The translations under genes were made by a program, and so were the position numbers. From the NCBI RefSeq assembly GCF_006440675.2, contig NZ_CP083951.1, positions 3,939,501 through 4,003,500 of the forward strand: a stretch of DNA of 64,000 bases, read 5' to 3'. Shown piece after piece: positions 1 to 7,409 of the stretch (its first letter is position 1; each line of letters begins with the position of its first letter). The DNA comes from Mesorhizobium sp. B2-8-5 (lineage in GTDB: Bacteria > Pseudomonadota > Alphaproteobacteria > Rhizobiales > Rhizobiaceae). Below the pieces are notes generated by a model. The model saw only the letters and a program-made list of their open reading frames with translations. It had not been told where the DNA came from and did not search any database.

Positions 1-2
1 GC

Positions 3-182
3 GCTTTCCGGCCGCTGACACGCGCCGAGCATAACCAGGCTTGCGGCGCGACGTTGATTGGCACCGATCCTTATGACCAGGACGCTCACGTCCTGAAAGT
101 CGGCAAGAAAGCCGCCGGCCGCCTGCTCGACGGTGTCGAGCACAACGGCATGCCGGAGCTGCGCGAGGTGCCGGCGCTATGA
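3..182 (+). CDS. Phage Gp37/Gp68-like protein (DUF5131), 3' fragment
   Basis: Only the last 59 codons are in the window; the frame is open from base 3 to the TGA at 180-182. The tail carries the stretch HVLKVGKKAAGRLLDG, which I recognise as the C-terminal signature of the phage Gp37/Gp68 (DUF5131) family, whose members contain a radical-SAM-like fold and occur in prophages and islands of rhizobia. Its stop overlaps the next start as ATGA, so it is the first visible gene of a tightly packed phage/island operon. The 5' part lies outside the window, so completeness cannot be judged. The family assignment rests on the C-terminal motif alone. Confidence 0.7.
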   Translation, partial: AFRPLTRAEHNQACGATLIGTDPYDQDAHVLKVGKKAAGRLLDGVEHNGMPELREVPAL

Positions 183-478
183 GCAACCGCAAGCCGTTCG
201 ACAGGAACGATCCGTTCGACGCAATCGCACAGATGACCAAGACGGTTATCGCGACGGCCTTCGGCGAGGCGATGGCCAGGGCACCGACGATCTCGCGCGA
301 TCCGGAGATCCAGTATGAGGCCCTCGTTATTGGCCTGATGGTCGGCGCATACGGTTGCGCGCTGGCGATGACGGCGCCGGATGGCGAGCTTCGCGCCGCT
401 TTGCTTGCGCACCTGCCTGATGCCTTCGACCAGGCGCGCGACATTGTCGGCCTACCGCCGCTCGGAGCGCTGTCATGA
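179..478 (+). CDS. Small hypothetical island protein
   Basis: A 99-residue protein that I do not recognise. The ATG overlaps the previous stop (ATGA), and its own stop overlaps the next start in the same way, so translational coupling is likely. The N-terminus is charged (RNDPFD), and the middle has an Ala-rich, moderately hydrophobic helix (VIGLMVGAYGCALAMTA). No catalytic motif or clear signal peptide is visible. Position inside the operon, between Gp37-like and DUF4031 genes, argues that it is a real phage or island accessory gene of unknown function. Confidence 0.7.
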   Translation: MSNRKPFDRNDPFDAIAQMTKTVIATAFGEAMARAPTISRDPEIQYEALVIGLMVGAYGCALAMTAPDGELRAALLAHLPDAFDQARDIVGLPPLGALS

Positions 479-846
479 GCGTCTACGTCGACAACATGCG
501 CGCCCCCTTCGGCAAGATAGTCATGTGCCACATGTGGGCCGACACGCGCGAAGAGCTGTTCGCGATGACCGACCGCATCGGCGTCCAGCGCAAATGGTTC
601 CAGCGCCCGGCCGGCACGGGACTGCCGGGCATGGATGCATCCTGGGAACATTTCGACATCGCGCAGTCGAAGCGAGCGCTGGCCATCGCTGCCGGCGCGA
701 TCGAGACCGACAAATACGGCCCAATCGAGTTCGAGGCCCGTCGCAAGGGCAACGATGCGAAGCTGAAGCAGATCGCAGAGCTGCGCGCCAAAGGCTTCGG
801 TGATGCATCGAAGCCTGCCGACCCGAAACAGCGGAGGCTGCTTTGA
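475..846 (+). CDS. DUF4031 domain-containing protein
   Basis: A 123-residue protein matching the DUF4031 pattern: it begins MSVYVDNMRAPFG, followed by MCHMWADTREEL, a GVQRKWFQ segment, a histidine-aspartate element (WEHFDI) and SKRALAI. DUF4031 proteins are small, mostly phage-borne, and have no proven function; the conserved His/Asp positions suggest metal or nucleotide binding, but that is inference. The C-terminus is rich in Lys/Arg. Start and stop overlap the neighbours by four bases each, which fixes the start at 475. Confidence 0.85.
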   Translation: MSVYVDNMRAPFGKIVMCHMWADTREELFAMTDRIGVQRKWFQRPAGTGLPGMDASWEHFDIAQSKRALAIAAGAIETDKYGPIEFEARRKGNDAKLKQIAELRAKGFGDASKPADPKQRRLL

Positions 847-1562
847 CCGACCGCCCGATCCTCTTTTCCGGCCCGATGGTTCGCGCGCTGCTCGAAGGAC
901 GCAAGACGCAGACGCGTCGGGTGCTTGGCCGCCTCCGGCGATTTGGTGCCGTCACCGAGTTCGGCCGCAGCGACACGCGCGGCTATGACTGGCATTTCCG
1001 CGACAAACAAATGCGCTGGAATGACTTGCGGCACTCCGAGCTGCTGGAGGCGTTGCCGTTCTCGGTTGGTGATCGGCTCTACGTCCGCGAGGCGCACCAT
1101 CGCACAAATGACAGCGCTCAAAGCCATCTCGTCGGCTACGACTTCGCCGATGGCCCGATACCACGCGAGGAGCGGCACCACATCGCCAGCGTCGGCGATG
1201 TTCAGTTCTTTCGTCACAGCCTTGGCGGCTGGGGCGGAAGAACATCGCGGAACTACCCGGCGCTCCACATGCCGCGCTGGGCGTCACGCCTGACGCTGAC
1301 GGTCACCGATGTCCGAGTCCAGCGGCTACAGGAGATCAGCGAGGCCGATGCGATCGCAGAAGGCATCCAACGCTTCGGTCGCTTTTATGCCGTGACCGGA
1401 GACGAGGATTGGGACGCCGCATCAATGAATGCTCGCGACGGATACGCGCTGCTTTGGGACAGTCTCAATGCCGCGCGCGGCTTCGGCTGGGACGTCAATC
1501 CTTGGGTCGCCGCCGTCTTCTTCATCGTCGAGCGCCGCAACATCGACGAGGTCAAGCCGTGA
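843..1562 (+). CDS. ASCH-domain phage protein
   Basis: A 239-residue protein starting at a TTG that overlaps the previous stop; GGAGG lies about 6 bases upstream, which supports this non-ATG start. The N-terminus has the phage ASCH-type signature (PMVRALLEGRKTQTRRVL), then GDRLYVREAHHR, and near the C-terminus LWDSLNAARGFGWDVNPW, the usual ending of this family. ASCH folds resemble PUA domains and are thought to bind RNA or modified nucleobases; some members are nucleoside amidohydrolases. The role in this element is unknown. The stop overlaps a GTG start at 1559. Confidence 0.8.
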   Translation: MTDRPILFSGPMVRALLEGRKTQTRRVLGRLRRFGAVTEFGRSDTRGYDWHFRDKQMRWNDLRHSELLEALPFSVGDRLYVREAHHRTNDSAQSHLVGYDFADGPIPREERHHIASVGDVQFFRHSLGGWGGRTSRNYPALHMPRWASRLTLTVTDVRVQRLQEISEADAIAEGIQRFGRFYAVTGDEDWDAASMNARDGYALLWDSLNAARGFGWDVNPWVAAVFFIVERRNIDEVKP

Positions 1563-1849
1563 CCCACGCCCATGCGCCGCAGCCGTCATCCGTCCGCTTC
1601 CCGGTGCAGCCGCGCCTGGTGCCGCCGGCCAAGGCGGCGCGCTACCTGCACCTGACGCTGCCGGAATTCCTCGAGCTGCTGCCGGCGCTGCAACTGCAGG
1701 GGTTCCCGAAAGCCTGTCCGATCACCGGCAATTACGACATGGTGGCGATCGACGCCTGGCAGGACAGGCGCTCGGGTCTTGCCGGCCAGCCCGCGACCGC
1801 GCAGTCTAGCGCCGAAATCGCAAAGGCGAGGCTGGCGACCCTTGGCTAA
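1559..1849 (+). CDS. Excisionase-like / AlpA-like small DNA-binding protein
   Basis: A 96-residue protein begun at the GTG at 1559, overlapping the upstream TGA (GTGA). A longer reading in this frame exists from 1409, but it would sit inside the ASCH gene. After a Pro-rich head comes RLVPPAKAARYLHLTLPEF, which looks like the first helices of a winged or AlpA/Xis-type helix-turn-helix, and then FPKACPITGNYDMVAIDAW, the typical wing plus domain ending of recombination directionality factors. Its position immediately before the integrase, overlapping it by 8 bases, fits an excisionase or regulator. Function is inferred from layout and fold pattern only. Confidence 0.65.
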   Translation: MTHAHAPQPSSVRFPVQPRLVPPAKAARYLHLTLPEFLELLPALQLQGFPKACPITGNYDMVAIDAWQDRRSGLAGQPATAQSSAEIAKARLATLG

Positions 1850-3044
1850 GATCAAGCTGAAGCACTACGTCATCCGCAAGGGCAAATACGGCTACTGGCT
1901 GCCGACGCCGAAGATGATGGAAGCCGGCTTCGAATGCATTCCCTGTGGCGTGGACGGTCCGGACGCATGGGCGATCGCCAAGGAATGGGAAGATCGCTGG
2001 CAGGCCTTCAGGAAGGGCAGGGAGCCGCCGCGGCTCGACGCCTGGCCCAAGGATTCCATCGGCGACGCCTTCGCGCGCTACCGGCGCATGGAAGCATGGA
2101 AGAGCCGGCCGCCGCGCACACGCGAAGACTGGGAGCGGGGCTGGGCTTTCATCGAGCCGTACTTCGCCGACCTGCCGCCGGCCGACATAACCCTCGAGCT
2201 GCTCGACGACTGGTATGCGCGCCTGCTGCGCGCCAAGGGCGTCGACACCGCCTATCGCGCCATGAAGACGTGGCGCGCGCTCTACAATGTCATGGCCGGC
2301 ATGAAGCTCTGCGCGCCGAAGGCGGATCCGTCGCTGGCGATCCGCCGCAAGACGCCCAATGCCCGCAACCAGATTTGGACAGCCGGCGAGGTCGTGCGGC
2401 TGGTGAAGGGCGCCTGGCGCGCCGGCTTCAAGGGTCTCGCCTGCATCATCGCCGTCGCCTGGGACACCAGCTTCTCGCCGGTCGACGTGCGCACGCTGAC
2501 GCCGGCGCAGGCGATGCAGACGGCGCAGGAATGGGGTTTTCTGATCGCGCGCACCAAGAGCGGCGAGAGCGCCTTCGGCACGCTGTCGCGGCGCACGCAG
2601 CGCCTGGTGCTCGCCTATGTCGAGCAGCTCGGCTTCACCTTGCTCGACGATGCACCGATCTTTCGCTCGCGCGGCTTCGCGCCGGGGCCGAAGGGCGGAC
2701 GCCCGCGCGCCGGCGTGCCCTATACGAAGGACAGCCTTGTCGACGATTTCGCCGACGTCCGCAGGTTGGTGTTCGGGGAGAATGAAAAGCGCCGGCTGAT
2801 GGACATGCGGCGTTCCGGCGCGGTCGAGGCCAATGCCGGCGGCGCGTCCGTCGAGGCCATCGCGGCCAAGATGGGCAACTCGATCGACGAGAGCAAGGCG
2901 CTGCAGAAGACCTATATGCCGGTCAACCTGGCCGCGGTTCGCGCGGCCGACCTGTCGCGTCGCGCCGGCCGCAAGGCGCTCGGCAAAGAGCTCAATGAAT
3001 ATCGGCCGATGAAACTGGCCAGCGGAGAGGCGAAGGGCAAATGA
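1842..3044 (+). CDS. Tyrosine recombinase / site-specific integrase
   Basis: I place the start at the TTG at 1842 (400 residues), overlapping the preceding stop; the open frame runs back to 1779, but the protein then reads LAKIKLKHY, matching the start of the neighbouring gene's product. Residues 3-58 form an N-terminal module (GYWLPTPKM, CGVDGP, AIAKEWEDRW), followed by a SAM-like core-binding region (about 70-160) and the catalytic domain. Visible catalytic residues are Arg217 (VDVRTL), Lys239 (TKSG), Arg323 (DMRRSG) and the Tyr358 nucleophile (KTYMPV). The two classical histidines are replaced (Met320, Asn346), as in a known rhizobial subgroup with MGNS. It sits at the 3' end of tRNA-Asp and probably integrates the element there. 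Confidence 0.9.
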   Translation: MAKIKLKHYVIRKGKYGYWLPTPKMMEAGFECIPCGVDGPDAWAIAKEWEDRWQAFRKGREPPRLDAWPKDSIGDAFARYRRMEAWKSRPPRTREDWERGWAFIEPYFADLPPADITLELLDDWYARLLRAKGVDTAYRAMKTWRALYNVMAGMKLCAPKADPSLAIRRKTPNARNQIWTAGEVVRLVKGAWRAGFKGLACIIAVAWDTSFSPVDVRTLTPAQAMQTAQEWGFLIARTKSGESAFGTLSRRTQRLVLAYVEQLGFTLLDDAPIFRSRGFAPGPKGGRPRAGVPYTKDSLVDDFADVRRLVFGENEKRRLMDMRRSGAVEANAGGASVEAIAAKMGNSIDESKALQKTYMPVNLAAVRAADLSRRAGRKALGKELNEYRPMKLASGEAKGK

Positions 3045-3616
3045 AGGTCCGCATCCGCTATTATCGCGTCATCAAGGGACATGGCTATTGGTGCCCGACC
3101 CCGAAGATGAAGGCTCTCGGCCTCTCGATCGTCAGATGCGGGCCGGACGGCCCGCAGGCGCATGCAATAGCCGCGGAGTGGAACGAGCGCTGGGAGAGCC
3201 TGCGCATCGCCGCAAAGAAGGAGCCAGCGTCGGCGCCGATAGCCAATGACGATGCGCGCGGCTACGTCTATTTCTTGCGCAGCGGTGACCGAATCAAGAT
3301 CGGCTTCTCGACAACTCCACTTGAGAGGACGAGCAACCTGCGAACATCGATGCCGGAGGATTACGACCTATGCCTGATCCTCAAGGGCACTCGGAAAGAC
3401 GAAAAGCGCCTCCATAGTCGGTTCGGCTCCTATCGCAGAAACGGCGAATGGTTTGTCGCCAGCCGCCCGATTCGAATGACGATCATGCGCTCGGCGATGG
3501 CCGGCCACGTCGTTCATGACGGTGATGAAAAACAGTTTCCCGGAACAGACGAAGCACAAAAAGTTGAAACCACCCCAGGTAAAGTTTCAACTTCCGAAAA
3601 TGGCGCTTCTGCCTAA
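3041..3616 (+). CDS. GIY-YIG (T5orf172/Mug113-like) protein with integrase-type N-terminal domain
   Basis: A 191-residue protein whose ATG overlaps the integrase stop. Residues 1-57 closely match the integrase N-terminus: both contain GYWxPTPKM, CGxDGPxA and AIAxEWxxRW with the same spacing. Residues 74-141 form a GIY-YIG fold of the T5orf172/Mug113 type: YVYFL, KIGFS (86-90), Arg96, then EKRLHSRF (Glu121, His125) and NGEWF (134-138). Such domains are usually DNA nicking or cutting modules. The C-terminal 50 residues are polar and look disordered. The gene ends 14 bp from tRNA-Asp. A shared att-binding arm domain joined to a nuclease is inference; no phenotype can be read. Confidence 0.8.
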   Translation: MKVRIRYYRVIKGHGYWCPTPKMKALGLSIVRCGPDGPQAHAIAAEWNERWESLRIAAKKEPASAPIANDDARGYVYFLRSGDRIKIGFSTTPLERTSNLRTSMPEDYDLCLILKGTRKDEKRLHSRFGSYRRNGEWFVASRPIRMTIMRSAMAGHVVHDGDEKQFPGTDEAQKVETTPGKVSTSENGASA

Positions 3617-3630
3617 GTCCTTGAAAAGAC

Positions 3631-3707
3631 TGGCGCGAGTGACGGGGCTCGAACCCGCGACCTCCGGCGTGACAGGCCGGCACTCTAACCGACTGAGCTA
3701 CACCCGC
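3631..3707 (-). tRNA. tRNA-Asp (GTC)
   Basis: Read on the minus strand, the gene starts GCGGGTG at 3707 and ends with encoded CCA at 3631. The acceptor arms GCGGGTG and CACTCGC pair with one G-U. D-loop (AGCTCAGTCGGTTAGAG), anticodon stem GCCGG/CCGGC around CTGTCAC with anticodon GTC, and T-arm (GGTTCGAGCC) are all present. The 3' end faces the island, so this is its probable integration target. Confidence 0.97.
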
Positions 3708-3750
3708 GCACTGACGAGCACGTGTCAGCCGTGTTCGTCGTTGGGGCGCT

Positions 3751-3778
3751 GGATAAGGGGTTCGCCTGCGGGTGTCAA
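3751..3778 (-). promoter_or_regulatory. Probable tRNA-Asp promoter
   Basis: On the minus strand, TTGACA (3778-3773), a 16-bp spacer and TTATCC (3756-3751) give a plausible rhizobial housekeeping promoter. It would start transcription about 35-40 bases before the mature tRNA 5' end. The -10 is a weak match. Confidence 0.45.
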
Positions 3779-3925
3779 GCGCGGTATTCAAGCATTATAG
3801 CAATCAGGAGAAGGTTTTTTGACAGCGCCATTGAGCCTGGGAAAATCCGCACTGCAGGGCGCACGCCGTCCGTTCATTTGGCCTTGCGAATACGGCCCTA
3901 ACTGCTTAAAGGTCCGCGCTCAAGC

Positions 3926-4001
<76 letters not shown>

Positions 4002-4081
4002 GTCCGCCGGACAAGCAGAACGCAGAATGCGGCAGCGGCCCTTGCCGGGCCGCCACCTTGTCGAGAGCCGGGTTCAGGCCG

Positions 4082-4621
4082 CTATTGCCTCACGTAACAG
4101 CGCTTGTGGGCGCCCGGCGCGGGATCATCGCCGAAAGCGTTGTTGCCGCAGCGGACGCCGTTTCTGAAAACATTCTGCGTGTATTGGCCACGTGCGCCGT
4201 ATCTGACCATCGCGCGGCCGCGGAAACCGCAGAACTCGCCCTCCCTGGCGCAGGCTACCCATTCGCCGCGGTCCGGGCGTGAGCCGTAATCATTGTCCCC
4301 GTAATTGTTGTCATCGCCATAACCGCCGCCGCGCGCCACGAAATAGCAGGCCTTGTCGCGGCCGGGAGCGGGGTCGCCAAAAAGGCGATTCGAGCAGGGC
4401 ACGGACTGACGATCGAAAAACCGCGAGGTTGTTCGACCCCGTGCGCCGTAAACGACCTCCGTGGGATAGGGCAAGCGGCATATGCCGCCTTCATCGGCGC
4501 ATCGCCGCAGCTGCTGCGCCGAGGCCGAGGTGGGGAAAAGGGCGGACGCCGCGGCGACCAGCCCGGCCAGACACATGAAGGCCAGCATCGTTCGGATCGA
4601 GACGCGAAAAGTTTTTAACAC
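4082..4621 (-). CDS. Secreted protein with two Cys-rich repeats
   Basis: I chose the GTG at 4621 because GGGAG lies about 8 bases upstream; an ATG at 4654 lacks a convincing ribosome site. The 179-residue product has a signal peptide (positive head, hydrophobic LAFMCLAGLVAAASALF, cleavage near SASAQ). The mature part contains two repeats of about 50 residues: CADEGGICR...YGARG...CSNRLFGDPAPGRDKACYF and CAREGEFCG...YGARG...CGNNAFGDDPAPGAHKRCYV, separated by a Gly/Asp/Tyr linker. Four cysteines per repeat suggest disulfides and an extracytoplasmic location. I recognise the repeat from secreted bacterial proteins with lectin-like tails but cannot assign a ligand. Confidence 0.75.
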   Translation of the reverse strand: MLKTFRVSIRTMLAFMCLAGLVAAASALFPTSASAQQLRRCADEGGICRLPYPTEVVYGARGRTTSRFFDRQSVPCSNRLFGDPAPGRDKACYFVARGGGYGDDNNYGDNDYGSRPDRGEWVACAREGEFCGFRGRAMVRYGARGQYTQNVFRNGVRCGNNAFGDDPAPGAHKRCYVRQ

Positions 4622-5000
4622 GAATTGTCTCCCGGTTTGGTTGTACGCAGGCATCCTATCGCAGACCGACTAAATGCGCGATGAATGCCTGATTGCTGTC
4701 GGGAGCTGTCAGGCAAGCACTTTGACGGCCGTCTGCCGGTCGCCTTAGCCGACATCGAGCTTTTGGGCTTCGATCGCGTTCGGCGCTCAAGCCATCGGCC
4801 GGGAGCTGCGGACAAGTCGCTGCCGTGTCAGGATCAGGGGTGCCACGGCCTTACCGGCCAGGAGCGAGGGGCAATCATCGGGACAGGCCCTGCCTATGCG
4901 TTGACCTGGCCGATTGCCGACCGTCAAAACCACCGCGATGGTGGGCGGCAGGGGAAGCCGCGGCTCGTCCCCGACCAGATCGATCCGGTGAGGAGAAAAG
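4622..5000. other. Intergenic region without recognised gene
   Basis: About 380 bp between the secreted protein and the M24 peptidase gene. A frame on the plus strand (4685-5008) has no ribosome site and no recognisable protein character. The only clear signal is GAGGAGA just before the ATG at 5001. The upstream half must hold promoters for both divergent genes, but I see no strong consensus. Confidence 0.5.
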
Positions 5001-6179
5001 ATGATTGAACTGCCTTTTGCCCGCGAAGAGTACCAGCAGCGGCTCGCAAAAATCCGCGCCGAGATGGCAAAGCGCGGCATCGAACTCCTGATCGTCAACG
5101 ACGTCGCCAACCAGCATTACATCACCGGCTATGACGGCTGGTCGTTCTACACGCCGCAGGTGGTGCTTGTTCCGATCGAGGATGCCGAGCCTGTCTGGAT
5201 CGGCCGCGCCATGGATGCGGCCGGCGGCTTGCTGACGGCCTGGATGAAGCCGGAAAACGTGGTCGGATTTCCGGAGGACCATGTCCAGCGCGCCGATCGG
5301 CATCCCATGGACTGGATCGCGGCGTGGATCGTCGCCAAGGGCTGGGGCAGCCGCGATATCGGCATCGAGCTCGAAGCCTATTATTTTTCGCCAAAGGCGC
5401 ATGCGCGGCTCGTCGCCGGATTGCCCAATGCGAAATGGCACGACGCTGACCTGCTCGTGAATTGGATCCGCGCGGTGAAGTCGGCGCCGGAAATCGCTTA
5501 TCTGCGTAAGGCATCGAGGCTAGCTGAGGCGGCGGTCGCGCGGGCCTACGAAGTCATTGCGCCGGGTGTGCGCGAATGCGATGCGATTGCTTCCATCCAG
5601 GCGGCGCAGATTGCCGGAAGTCCCGATTTTGCCGGCGATATCACGGCGCTGCCGCCGACGATCCTCGGCGGCGAAAACGCTTCCGCGCCGCACATCATGT
5701 GGAGCGACCGGCGGTTCGGAAAGGACGAAACGATCGCGCTTGAGCTAGCCGGCGTCTGCCGCCGCTATGCCGCCGGGCTCGCCAGGACGATGCAGCTCGG
5801 CAAGACGCCGACCCGCGTCGCGGACACGGCAAAGGCTGTGATCGAGGGCATGGATGCGGTGCTCGAAACGGTGCGGCCGGGCACGGCCGCCGAAGCGGTC
5901 GAAGCCGCCTGGCGCAAGGTCATCCAGCGCCACGGGCTGAAGAAGGAATCGCGCATCGGGTACTCCATCGGCGTTGCCTATCCACCGGATTGGGGCGAGC
6001 ATACGATCAGCCTGAGATCCGGCGACAAGACGGTGCTCCAAGCCGGCAATGTCGTTCACTCCATCCTGGGCATGTGGATGGACGGCTGGGGCATCGAGAT
6101 CAGCGAGACCATTCTGGTGACCGATACTGGCAACGAGACGCTGACGAAGTTCCCGCGGGATATCCATGTCAAAGCCTGA
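5001..6179 (+). CDS. doeA: M24-family hydrolase, ectoine hydrolase (DoeA/EutD)-like
   Basis: A 392-residue creatinase/prolidase-fold protein. It matches what I know of DoeA: YDGWSFY (about 48-54), RHPMDW, an IGIELEAYYFSP segment and GYSIGVAYPPDWGEHTISL (about 320-338). DoeA opens the ectoine ring to N-acetyl-2,4-diaminobutyrate. The Asp metal ligands of true prolidases are absent (the region reads ALELAGVCRRY), consistent with metal-independent creatinase-like members. GAGGAGA precedes the ATG. It overlaps the M20 gene by 14 bases, so the two form an operon. No ectoine transporter or transaminase is nearby, so another amide substrate remains possible. Confidence 0.65.
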   Translation: MIELPFAREEYQQRLAKIRAEMAKRGIELLIVNDVANQHYITGYDGWSFYTPQVVLVPIEDAEPVWIGRAMDAAGGLLTAWMKPENVVGFPEDHVQRADRHPMDWIAAWIVAKGWGSRDIGIELEAYYFSPKAHARLVAGLPNAKWHDADLLVNWIRAVKSAPEIAYLRKASRLAEAAVARAYEVIAPGVRECDAIASIQAAQIAGSPDFAGDITALPPTILGGENASAPHIMWSDRRFGKDETIALELAGVCRRYAAGLARTMQLGKTPTRVADTAKAVIEGMDAVLETVRPGTAAEAVEAAWRKVIQRHGLKKESRIGYSIGVAYPPDWGEHTISLRSGDKTVLQAGNVVHSILGMWMDGWGIEISETILVTDTGNETLTKFPRDIHVKA

Positions 6180-7392
6180 CCGGCCGTCTTCAGCAAGCGA
6201 TACCGCGGCCGACATCGATGCCGGAATTCTCGATCGGATGATCGAGATCCGCCGTCACTTGCATCGTTACCCGGAGCTTTCAAACCGCGAGGCGGGCACG
6301 CAACGCTATTTGCGGGAGATGCTGGCAAGCGAAGGTATCGCCGACATCCGCGACGTCGCCGGCTATGGGCTTGCAGTCGATATCGTCGGCACCGGCAGGC
6401 CGTCCAACCGCAAGCTCGCCATTCGCGCCGACATAGACGCCTTGCCGATCGAAGAGGAATCCGGCGTCGATTATGCGTCGGAAAATTCAGGCGTGATGCA
6501 TGCCTGCGGCCACGACGCCCATGCCGCGATGGGCTTTGCGGTGGCAGCGCATCTGCATCGCTCACGCGAAAGTTTCGGCGGGACCGTTCGGCTCATCTTC
6601 CAGCCGGCCGAGGAAGACGAGCCGTCAGGAGGCAAGCGGGTGGTGGAGGAGGGACTTCTCGACGACGTCGACGCGGCGATCTGCGTCCACGTCGATCCAT
6701 ACACGCTTTCCGGCAAGGTCGCCGTCGGCTCCGGGCCGTACACTCTGGCATGCGACACGTTCGACGTGCTGGTCACCGGCTCGGCGGCGCATGCGGCTAA
6801 ACCCTATGAAGGTGTCGACGCGCTGACTGTCGCCTGCTCCATGGTGAGCGAATTGCAGAAGATCGTCTCGCGCGAGACCGATCCCTATGATCCGCTGGTC
6901 ATTTCGGTGACCGCCATCAATGGCGGCAATGCCTACAATGTCACCGCCGGCAAGGTCGCGTTGAAAGGCACAATACGCAGCGGCAATGATGCCACCCGGG
7001 AGCGCGCCTGGCGCCGGGTTCGCGAGGTGCTGGAGGGCGTAGCGGTCAGCCATAGCGCCAAGGTGAAGGTCGACATCCATCGCGGCGAACCAGGCGTCGT
7101 CAACGATGCCGAAATGGCCGAACTGATCCTTGCCAGCGCCAAGGCCAGCATCGGCGCGGACAATGTCCTCACCGTGCCCGGCTGGAGCATCGCCGATGAC
7201 TTCGGCTACTACAGCGAGAAGCGTCCGTCGGTCTATTTCCGGCTCGGCATCCGCAACGAGGAGGTCGGATCGGTCTATCCGCTTCACCATTCCAGGTTTC
7301 GCGTCGACGAGGCCGCATTGAAGAACGGCGTCCTTACGTTGGTTTCCGCGGCAACGATGTACCTGGCCGGGCAGGAGAATCCTGGCGTCTAG
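6166..7392 (+). CDS. M20D-family amidohydrolase (possible DoeB2-type deacetylase)
   Basis: A 408-residue peptidase-M20 aminoacylase. Metal-binding elements are visible: RADIDALPI, the MHACGHDAHAAM block (about 108-119), FQPAEEDEPSGG with its Glu pair, and a C-terminal HHSRFRVDE. The insert SAAHAAKPYEGVDAL is the usual dimerisation-lid start. Such enzymes remove acyl groups from N-acyl amino acids. Translational overlap with the DoeA-like gene suggests that it deacetylates N-acetyl-diaminobutyrate, a role given to M20-type DoeB2 in some bacteria; this is inference. Hippurate or auxin-conjugate hydrolase activity is the alternative. Confidence 0.75.
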   Translation: MSKPDRPSSASDTAADIDAGILDRMIEIRRHLHRYPELSNREAGTQRYLREMLASEGIADIRDVAGYGLAVDIVGTGRPSNRKLAIRADIDALPIEEESGVDYASENSGVMHACGHDAHAAMGFAVAAHLHRSRESFGGTVRLIFQPAEEDEPSGGKRVVEEGLLDDVDAAICVHVDPYTLSGKVAVGSGPYTLACDTFDVLVTGSAAHAAKPYEGVDALTVACSMVSELQKIVSRETDPYDPLVISVTAINGGNAYNVTAGKVALKGTIRSGNDATRERAWRRVREVLEGVAVSHSAKVKVDIHRGEPGVVNDAEMAELILASAKASIGADNVLTVPGWSIADDFGYYSEKRPSVYFRLGIRNEEVGSVYPLHHSRFRVDEAALKNGVLTLVSAATMYLAGQENPGV

Positions 7393-7409
7393 CGAGGACC
7401 GCCAATCTG

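Noticed and set aside
4685..5008. Plus-strand frame in the gap before the M24 gene
   Set aside because: No ribosome site or protein character, and it overlaps the start of the real gene.
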